Below the pieces are notes generated by a model that saw only the letters and a list, made by a program, of their open reading frames with translations, was not told where the DNA came from and ran no database searches. A stretch of DNA of 64,000 nucleotides. Origin: Nepenthes gracilis. Lineage: Eukaryota; Streptophyta; Magnoliopsida; Caryophyllales; Nepenthaceae. Each line of letters opens with the position of its first letter. Positions within the stretch are counted from its first letter, which is position 1. The position numbers were made by a program, and so were the translations under genes. Positions 57,051-64,000 of the stretch are shown here, piece after piece. The stretch is from positions 11,435,379 through 11,499,378 of the forward strand of contig BSYO01000010.1 of the NCBI GenBank assembly GCA_033239525.1. The letters are read 5' to 3'.

Positions 57051-58140
57051 TGAGGCTAGCGCAATCCTCTCCGCATGAAGGTAGCGAGTCTCTACGTCCG
57101 TCAATACCCTACTCATGTAGTACATTGGTCGCTGCGCACCCTCATGCTGTCTAACGAGTACCGAGCTGAGCGCCTTATCTAACATGGCCAGGTACAGGTA
57201 CAGGTCCTCGCCCGCGGATGGTGAGCTCAGGAGAGGTGGGCTAACAAGGTATGCCTTTAACTCTTTAAACACTTCTTCACACTCATCCATCCACCGGAAT
57301 TCTGACGCTTTCTTTCCTCTGAGTGCCTTGAAGAAGGGAAGGTATTTCTCCACGGACTTAGCTAGGAACCGCAATAGGGCTACCAGCCGCCCTGTGAGCT
57401 TTTGAACTTCCTTCACGGTTCACGAAGGACTCATGCCAATGATGGCGCTGATCTTCTCCAGGTTCATTTCTATACCGCGCTGGGACACTATAAAGCCCAA
57501 GAACTTTCTGGAGGTTACCCCGAACGTGCATTTGGCCGGGTTGAGCTTCATCTTGTGTGCTCGGAGTACCTAGAAGGTCTCCTCTAGATCATGAATGTGG
57601 TCATCAGTGAATCTACTCTTGATGAGCATGTCATCAACGTATACCTCCACGTTCCTTCCAATTTGGGCCATAAACATCTTTTTTACGATTCGCTGATAGG
57701 TTGCCCCAGTGTTTTTGAGGCCGAAGGGCATAACCTTGTAGCAATTTGTTGCCTAGTCGGTCATATAGGAGTTGTATTCCTCATCGTCTGGATCCATCCT
57801 GATCTAATTATAACCTGAGTAGGTGTCCATGAAGCTTAGGAGCTCATGCCTGGACGTAGAATCCACCAATTGATCGATCCGTGGGAGCGAAAAGCTGTTT
57901 TTAGAATAGGCTTTATTTACATCGTTGAAGTTCACATACATTTCCCACTTGTCGTTACTTTTCTTCATGATCACGATGTTGGATAGTCAGTCCGAATACT
58001 AGACCTCCCTTATAAATCCAGTGTCCAGCAGTCTCTTCACTTCCTCTCTTATGGCTACTAGCTTCTTGGTGGAGTGATTCTTATGCTTCTACCTGATGGG
58101 GTTGTGGCTAGGATCGAGACCCAACTTGTGGACCATTACT
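57050..58140 (-). pseudogene. element B reverse transcriptase (catalytic motif intact)
   Basis: Minus strand: a worn N-terminal part near 58100-57900 (KKLVAIREEVKRL). Then GYNQIRMDPDDEEYNSYMTD and [20 protein letters not shown] (about 57800-57670), [10 protein letters not shown] (57643-57620, YVDD intact), KCTFGVTSRKFLGF, and finally the open run 57416-57030 (VKEVQKLTGRLVALLRFLAK...CEEVFKELKAYL... AQRPMYYMSRVLTDVETRY). A few stops and frame changes occur. Among the RT copies here this is the only one with an unaltered catalytic motif. Confidence 0.85.
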
Positions 58141-58381
58141 ACGGCCGGTATCTTGGGCATGTTGGTAGGGACCCACATGAACACGTCAGAGTTCTTCCAA
58201 AGAAAGCTAATGAGCCGATCACGGTTGGCCGTAATTTGGTAGGGTCTAGAGGGACCACTTCAGTTGTTTCACTTAATTGGGCTTGTTGTAGTGTAGCTTC
58301 GTTACGGAAATCCAAGTCTCCATCCATGCGATCCAGCATCGCTGGGGTGACTTGGGACAAGGAGCACGTCTGCCCCATCAC

Positions 58382-58780
58382 CTAATCTCTGAGCATCTCT
58401 CCTACGCCGTACGGGGTTGGAAACTTTACCTTGAGGTGAGCGATCAAAGTAACAGCCCTGAAGGACGTAAGGAATGGTTTGCCCAAGATGGCATTGTAGA
58501 TGGATGGTAGATCAACGACAAGAAACATTAGCTCTCGTGTCGCGGTACGCGGGTAAGTTTCCATCGTGATTTCTAGCTGGATTTCTCCCTGTACAGGCAC
58601 AGGTTCATTATCCAGGCCGTATAGAGGGCCATCGACCACTTTCATCTGTCTTCATCTCAACCCAAGTTTAAAGAAAGTATCAAGATACAATAAATTTTGA
58701 GAGCTTCTATTATTAATAAAAACTCGTTTCAGTTGGTAATCGATCGTACCGTTGAAACGAGGGGCGGATACAACAAGGAG
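58382..58780 (-). pseudogene. element B protease (degenerate)
   Basis: Minus strand: TIDYQLKRVFINNRSSQNLL YLDTFFKLGL, a stop, then the open run 58645-58382 (GPLYGLDNEPVPVQGEIQLE, LVVDLPSIYNAILGKPFLTS, LKVKFPTPYGVGEM). The active-site DSG has become NNR. LVVDLPSIYNAILGKP is the hallmark C-terminal flap/substrate region of gypsy proteases. It is collinear with the proteases of elements A and C. Confidence 0.8.
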
Positions 58781-59029
58781 ATTAGAATGGGGGAAGGTTA
58801 CAAGTGCTATATCGTCGCTGCTAAAGTCGATGATATCATTCCTATCCCGTACTCTCGCTCTCTTGCTGCTGGAAGTCTACTCAGGCTGTGCCTACCTGCT
58901 ACTCTTAGCCGACCCAGTTGAAATTATGCTGATCACACCGACAGTCATACAGTTCTTCGGAGGCTCGCTCGCCTCGCCTCGCCTCACCTTCTGAGGTCGC
59001 GGAGGCCTACCCAGAACACGAACCGTTTG

Positions 59030-60536
59030 AGGTGTCCGCGATGGATTAGGTCTTCTATCTCCTACTGCAATGTTCGAGAGTTTTTCGTAGAATGTCCCAA
59101 GCAGCGGTGATACTGGCAGTATTTCGTCTCATCCTCACCACTCGGGCCCTTTTGCGCTTTTGGCTACGTGAAGAACTTTTCGTCCTAGATCTGTATCAGG
59201 ATAGTTGAGCGGTTATCATTCACAGGAGTTAAGTACGTCGGCTTGTACTCCTTCTTGGATTCTAGTGGGGGCCGCAACTGCTTGCGGCGCTCTGGGAAGT
59301 GGCTGCTATCGCTGTTTCCCTTCTTCTCAATGGCTAGCTTAGGGCCTTCTGGGGGACGGACCACGCGTTTGGGACGCTTTGACTCGTTGGCCTCTTTTGC
59401 TGAGATATAAGCTCGGGCAAAGGCCTCAGCTTCCCAAAGGACTGAGGGCGCTGGTGTAACAAGTGCTTAAAGAAGTCCCTTGCCGCCAACGTAGCAAGAA
59501 AGTCATTGATCTTCAGCTCATTGGAGAGTTGGGGGATTCGGTGTGCCTCGGTGATGAAGCGGTTGAGGAATCATTTCAGGCTTTCGTTCGTCCTCCGGTG
59601 GAGGAGGATCAGATGCCACGGTTGTTTTTTTTCCCTCCGGCTAGAGGTGAACTGGCTTAAGAAGCAGTTTGTGAGCTCGTCGAAGGAGTAGATAGAGTTT
59701 GACGGGAGGCCATAGAACCAAAAGCAGCGCGTCTCCCCTGAGGGTAATGGGAAAGTACCGACACATCACGGCCTCGCTCGCTCCTTGAAGTAATAGGTGA
59801 GTGCGGAAGTACTTGAGGTAGTCCATCGGATCCTTACTCCCATCGTACCCGTCTAGTGTTGGCATTTTAAACTTTTAGGGAAGCGGCTAGGTCTGGAGGT
59901 CCATGGCGAAGGATGATCTCCACAAATCAGTGGAAGACCGTACGGTCTTCTCCTTGAAATAGGTGGTCTAAGATCACCTTCACCTTTTCCTCTATCGGTG
60001 GGTCAGACTCGCTTCTCCTCACGTTGATGATGTCGCAATGCTCCATAGGACATTGCAAGTTTTTCTTAATGTGCTGGTCGTGATGGCCTCCCGTATGGGG
60101 CAGCCGCACGCTCCACGAGCCTTCAGCTATCTACCTCCTTTCACTACGGGAGTTACGGGGCTGCTCTACTCTAGGCTCTCCTCCTGCTCATCTCGATTAG
60201 GGTGGCTTTCAGCCACCGTTTGGGCCCTACTGCTAGAGGCCGCCTGTGCTTCGGTGTCATCAAGCCGATCTGATCTGCCCCTAGGGGCTTTGGTGCGATG
60301 CCTTCCTCGATTGGAGGATGACGCCTAGGATGCCTAGGGAGCAGCCCCATCAACTAGGTGCCCGTCCGGATTGTAGAGGGCTTGAAGTATCAACCTCACG
60401 TCACCTATTTTGGCAGCTTAGCTAGTGGACATCGGGTTGCTATCACTCACTGGCACAGCTACCCACTAAGGGGTCATTGCCATGTGCGGCCGTGTCTCTT
60501 GTTGGCTGAGTTGGCTTGCGCCTGGGTGTTGACCAT
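59030..60536 (-). pseudogene. element B gag (degenerate)
   Basis: ATG at 60536 (MVNTQAQANSANKRHGR), then several stops over a Ser/Pro/Arg-rich stretch. The Retrotrans_gag domain is at 59865-59641 (MPTLDGYDGSKDPMDYLKYF RTHLLLQGAS, MCRYFPITLRGDA). Frame change follows, with ELTNCFLSQF-like words. A zinc knuckle at about 59120-59060 reads KYCQYHRCLGHSTKNSRTL with the last Cys changed to Ser, then EIEDLIHRG. Same plan as element C gag. Confidence 0.8.
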
Positions 60537-60587
60537 CTTGGAGTGAAGGAGTGAGTGTTGAGGGGAGACGCTAGACTTTTTGTTGCG

Positions 60588-60606
60588 TTTCTACAGACGG
60601 CGCCAA
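60588..60606 (-). promoter_or_regulatory. element B primer-binding site
   Basis: The minus strand reads TTGGCGCCGTCTGTAGAA right after ..GATGCAACA, the LTR end. Confidence 0.8.
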
Positions 60607-61390
60607 TGTTGCATCTTGGGTCCCTGGTTGTCGTATTGATTAGGGAGCCATTGGATTCCTCGTCGTCCGGAGGGGATTACGAGAGGATCCGGTCTTCATC
60701 TCTATTAACCTAAAACTTGAACAATATAAATTAACAAATAAAAGGTCAGAGGTCGACGAGATTTCTTCCACCGAAAACACTCCGACGCTCAAGTCAGTAA
60801 CCTTCCACAATGAATAGAAAGAGGCATATGCTTAGAGGTGCGCAAAAATATGCTGAGTGTACGGTGGGACTGTATGAATACAGGAGTGTGGAACTATATG
60901 AGCTGTTGGGTGGGAGGCCTGGTCTCGGGAATGCCCCACAATAGGTGGCTCACTTTGGTAGCCTATGAAAGGCTATGAAGGATTAGCGCTGGGCGTAAGT
61001 CTGAGAGCGGGAACTCAACGAGTGTTTGTCTCAATGTCTAGGCTATGTTTAAGGATTTGGGATTCAATCCCTTCCACTGTAGAAGGAGAGGAAATTTATA
61101 GGCTCCATGTCGTGGAGCTTTGGGCGCGAGAATATTTCTTAAAGGGATTTGTTTGCTGTGGATCGTTGAAGGTAGTCGATGGTGTCAGTTGTCGCCTTGT
61201 GGCAGTGACGAGACCGTTGTGCCTTGCTGGCCATGCTTGGCCTGCTCCTTGCACGAGGGTTGGTTGGTCAGCTATAGGGAGCGACACGAGCCGTGGCTGG
61301 CAGAGTTGACCTTCCTCTCATTGGGTTGTCCATGCTACCTCACATCTGATCACCTAGAGCTGCATTAATGAGCTACAGGAAATACTGATT
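60607..61390 (-). repeat. element B 5' LTR, truncated by element H
   Basis: Collinear with 48950-49735 of the 3' LTR up to AGGAAATACTGAT, where the element H LTR starts. About 90 bp of its upstream end should continue beyond H, outside the window. ORFs within (60965-61309 and others) are LTR shadows. Confidence 0.85.
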
Positions 61391-61755
61391 GTGATGCATG
61401 CACCGTTGATGATGGTCACGACAGATAAACAAAGGAGATGAAAAACCAGTGGAGTGGACAGGAAGGGGGAGTCTGGCAAGAGGAGAAATCAGGGAAGAGG
61501 GGAACATTCGAGGGAGAGAGGTAGAGAAAGGGGAAAGGATAGACACAGAAGGACAAAATAGAGAGGGAGAGCAGAGAGTAGAAGATGATGCCAGAAGGTG
61601 TAAGGAAATATTACTTTCTCCCATTCCTCAACTTGAACAGTACATATATATAAAAAGCTAACAGCATTGGTTGGCATCCAACCAAATTAAAAAAACAGCT
61701 AACTGAAAAGGGGAATAAAATATCAGAAAAAGTAATTGAAATTAGGCACGTAACA
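61391..61755 (-). repeat. element H 3' LTR
   Basis: The minus strand begins TGTTACGTGCC (61755) and ends ...GCATGCATCACA (61391). It contains TTTTTATATATATGTACTG (about 61660-61640), a TATA-like region. The ORFs inside are fortuitous, reading the purine-rich core. Confidence 0.55.
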
Positions 61756-62434
61756 TTGCCCTTCTCATCAAGAAAACCTTGTCCTTAAGGTTAAACGAGA
61801 GTGAAGTGTTGCTACTGCAAAATCACCTGAACTCCACTAGCTTTGTCCCTCCCACAGAGATGTGCAAGACACCGCCCCAACCATTTTCTAACAGCAGAAT
61901 GTAAATTGTCCATGGCCCCGTTGAGAAATGGCCATAAGCCTTCTTGTTGTTTGGGCATTAGAGGAATTAGGAGCAGTTTGATAGTCTCAAGGAAAGTGTT
62001 TCCAGCCTTGCTTAACATAGTAGTGGGCAATGTAGCCCCGACAGTGAGAGTAGAACGAAGCAGTAGAACATCCTTGGGCTTGCTGGAGGGAAACACTTCA
62101 AGGTCACTACTAGTGGTTCATACATTTTCCTCATTATAGATACAAGTGAGAAATTGCAGATCATTGATCCCGTTGGGTACCAGAACACAGCTGTTAGAGG
62201 GTCCGTATCCTCCTGACAGGCCATAAATTGACTGAATGAGAATTATAACAAATTCGGTGAGGAACACAAGGTATATCATTGAGTTCACAAGCTCGGGAGG
62301 ACCAGTTGCCACAGAGGGCTCGTTTCTAATTGGGAACATAGTGGTCTGGCAATTTGAATCGGGACAGTTTTTGTTAGGAGGACCCTATAGCTCTTCAAGT
62401 GACCCTCTTCCCATATTGACCCCATGTTCATTGG
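61756..62434 (-). other. element H interior downstream of the chimera
   Basis: Begins with a purine tract at 61756-61770 (minus strand). Just upstream, a word reading SFNLKDKVF resembles the '..FHLEDKV' tail of gypsy pol, but it is too short to be sure. Two minus-strand ORFs (62339-62118, 62096-61812) have no recognisable domain; the second contains LLLIPLMPKQQEGLWPFLNG. Confidence 0.35.
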
Positions 62435-63403
62435 CTACCACCTTGCTGGATCACCTTCGTTGCAAGAAGAGGGCTGAGATGGAGAAGTTCTGCCCTGTCT
62501 GAACTTGAAAAGGGCAGTTGTCCCACTATAGAATGAATCAATTTTTTGATGCTGCTTGAGCTCTTGATCGACAGCAGCACAAATCTTTAAATAGGAATGC
62601 TTCCATATAGCAAACCACTGCAACTTCTTATCATCATCAAGGGCAAAATCTAAGTCGAGTGAAGATTGAGCAAGAGTCCTTTGCCAATTGCACATCAATG
62701 AAGATGGCATCCACTTCCTAGCCGTTTTTACCACAAAATGTCCACAGAGGCCATGCCTGTCAAAAATCCCACAAAATATCATGTCTGGTTGACATCCAAA
62801 TGCCTTCCAAACAATGCAACAATCTTGGTTTACACCTTTATTGCCCCTCTTCAAGAAGACAATGGCAAAGTTGTTCAACCCAGCTGCAAGAACAGTGCCT
62901 GAAGACTTCAATCTATCCTTCACATTATCCCATGACAGCAATTCCACATCAAATTGGGGGGCCACATTTGGGGGGATAGTTGCAGGAGAACCGAATTCAC
63001 CATAAGCCAGCTTTGGAGGAATGGTGAAGATGGTATGCTCACCTTTCTTTTTTGCCTTGATTCTCGGATCCCATCCCTTAATAACTTGACCTTGTCCAAG
63101 AGAAAATTTGAAAGGTGTTCCCCTTTCACAGCCTGAATTGAACTTTGTTCCATCAAGTAGAATACCAATATAGTGTACTTCAACCTTTTTGCCATGTTCA
63201 AGAGTGGCCTAGCCTACACCATCCTTTACAAGCTTCTTTGTAAGGCCTTCCTGACCAACCTCCTTCAGCTTTTCAAGGGTCATAACCTCAATGGATCGGT
63301 GACCTAGGAAATTTGCAACCTCTCTCACCGTGTATTTAAGGGAGGTATCCAATTCTAAAGGTAGATCACCTTGACATATGTTAAGTAGGGAAATAAGGAA
63401 CAC
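62435..63403 (-). pseudogene. chimeric FKBP-PP2C coding segment (one in-frame stop)
   Basis: One reading frame of about 322 codons with a single TAG at 63209-63211, where FKBPs have Trp. The N-terminal 45 codons are unrecognised. About 63264-62915 is a first FKBP domain like plant FKBP62/65: EVGQEGLTKKL, VEVHYIGILLDGTKFNSG, GQGQVIKGWD, LAYGEFGSPATIPPN and FDVELLSW. The usual TKFDSS is TKFNSG, so a conserved active-site Asp is Asn; Trp of KGWD and Tyr of AYG remain. At about 62910 the frame passes directly into a clade-E-like PP2C N-terminus: LKSSGTV, VFLKRGNKGVNQDCCIVW, MIFCGIFDRHG, SSLMCNWQRTLAQ and DSFYSGTTAL. There DGHGPWGH has become DRHGLCGH. It stops after TTAL plus unrelated residues. 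No introns are seen across either part. Neither enzyme should be active. Confidence 0.8.
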
Positions 63404-64000
63404 ATTGGGAGGTTGGGGTATCCAGAATAATCCATTCGGGCCCCTGTTATAGGCTAGGAACCAAACATCATCACCTACCCTTCGGAATGAAAATGGTAAG
63501 GATCTAGGGAAGCAAAAATCACTGCATTACTGCACGCTTGATGTGAGGGAAGAGCAACTTCCACTCTTCCTAGGTGAAGAAAACTGCAACCCATGGTGGG
63601 TATACATGAGTGAAGCCACACCAGCAAAACGAAATCTACCAAACTTGTATTCTCCTAAACACCATCGAGCATTTAGGTTGAGAAACCGTAGCACTTCTTT
63701 ATTTTCATAATTGAAAAGTCGAGAATCCCACATTTCCAAAACAACATTATAGACAAGTCCTTGAATGCAAGGAAACATACCATATCTAAAGTAGGAGTAG
63801 GTGTTAACAACATGCTTCGTAACACTCATGCCAACAGGGCTACATTAAAACCATCGAGGGCGCATGAAGAAATAGAAGCCTCTACATCTACTTTATCATC
63901 TTCAACTTTAGATGAGGGACGAAGGGCTTCTTGCTGGACATAACTCTCGGGTTGAGGGTCGACTTCATGCGTCGCTTGAGCATCAATTAGAATCACCTCA
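63404..64000 (-). other. element H interior upstream of the chimera
   Basis: A minus-strand ORF (63829-63527) encodes 100 residues with no domain I recognise ([29 protein letters not shown]). Nothing could be identified in the remaining bases to the window edge. It may be further captured sequence or gag. Confidence 0.35.

Larger units (their letters stand above)
48950..61390 (-). mobile_element. element B: 12.4-kb Tat-type Ty3/gypsy retrotransposon
   Basis: LTRs at 48950-49828 and 60607-61390 (the latter cut by element H). The primer site is next to the right LTR and the polypurine tract next to the left one. The minus strand encodes gag, protease, RT, RNase H and integrase in the gypsy order. 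Between the integrase and the 3' LTR lies 5 kb with plus-strand ORFs, one carrying the plant 'putative gypsy-type transposon' domain. Size and layout match Tat-lineage elements known to carry extra antisense ORFs. Domains are long and readable but each has one or more stops or frameshifts. Confidence 0.9.
61391..64000 (-). mobile_element. element H: LTR retrotransposon carrying host-gene fragments (runs off window)
   Basis: A 365-bp LTR (61391-61755) lies inside the LTR of element B. Directly to its right on the minus strand is a purine tract (GATGAGAAGGGCAA), as expected next to a 3' LTR. Further right, in the same orientation, is the FKBP-PP2C chimera (62435-63403). No RT or integrase was recognised within the window. 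The 5' LTR must lie beyond 64000, so the claim that the chimera is inside the element rests on one LTR and its polypurine tract. Confidence 0.5.

Noticed and set aside
62435..63403. Intact host FKBP or PP2C gene
   Set aside because: Each family is only partly present, the two are fused, a stop interrupts the frame and catalytic-site residues are changed.
1..64000. CRISPR-like array
   Set aside because: Tandem arrays here (6563-6770, 11603-12150, 32296-33055, 45609-45800, 54718-54910) have no constant repeat with unique spacers, and the DNA is clearly plant.
1..64000. tRNA or rRNA genes
   Set aside because: I looked for A- and B-box patterns and GTTCGAATC-type T-loops and found none in a cloverleaf context; the initiator-Met similarity near 20945, 35280 and 39900 is retrotransposon primer sites.

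Overview
The window is plant nuclear heterochromatin: a 64-kb stack of nested, decayed retrotransposons with no convincing intact host gene. The evidence for a flowering plant is the element types. There are Ty3/gypsy elements of the Tat kind, with a primer site reading TTGGCGCCGTCTGT and an extra antisense ORF carrying the 'putative gypsy-type transposon' domain. There are also chromovirus-like elements with 2-kb LTRs and an initiator-Met-type primer site, a plant L1-type LINE tail and a TTAA-flanked MITE. The species cannot be told from the sequence.

Layout, left to right. 1-1081: an (ATT)n microsatellite and a piece of chromovirus-type LTR. 1082-4229: element A (Tat-like, minus strand; gag mostly deleted; PR, RT and RNase H remnants). 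4230-5709: LTR-like DNA rich in GGTCAAC/GTTGACC palindromes. 5710-12420: element G (plus strand, two LTRs, gutted interior). 12422 to about 41035: element F, an old minus-strand gypsy. F is split by element E (15071-23134, target duplication AATAC) and element D (26537-37361, target duplication ACTGT). D in turn carries a 5'-truncated LINE (31598-33250, 16-bp target duplication) inside its RT gene and a MITE (28705-29310) at the end of its pol. A duplicated segment of about 1.65 kb spans the E/F/D junction. 42548-45535: element C (Tat-like, plus strand; LTR, gag, PR). 45536-45978: LTR fragment with a 51-bp minisatellite. 45979-48949: unassigned. 48950-61390: element B, about 12.4 kb, the best-preserved Tat-type element. 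Its minus strand carries gag-PR-RT-RNaseH-integrase, and its plus strand carries an antisense ORF downstream of pol. 61391 to the end: element H, inserted in the LTR of B and running off the window. It carries an in-frame chimera of an FKBP domain and a PP2C phosphatase fragment.

Most pol genes have stops, frameshifts or lost catalytic residues. B keeps the RT YVDD motif. Relative ages can be read from the nesting: F before E and D; D before the LINE, the MITE and the 1.65-kb duplication; B before H.

The most interesting items are the FKBP-PP2C fusion inside an LTR element, the antisense ORF of B with TATA-like boxes upstream, the recurrent W-box palindromes in LTRs, and the composite LINE with several internal oligo(A) tracts. 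I found no wholly new biological system. All database assignments here come from recognising motifs by eye, not from searches.
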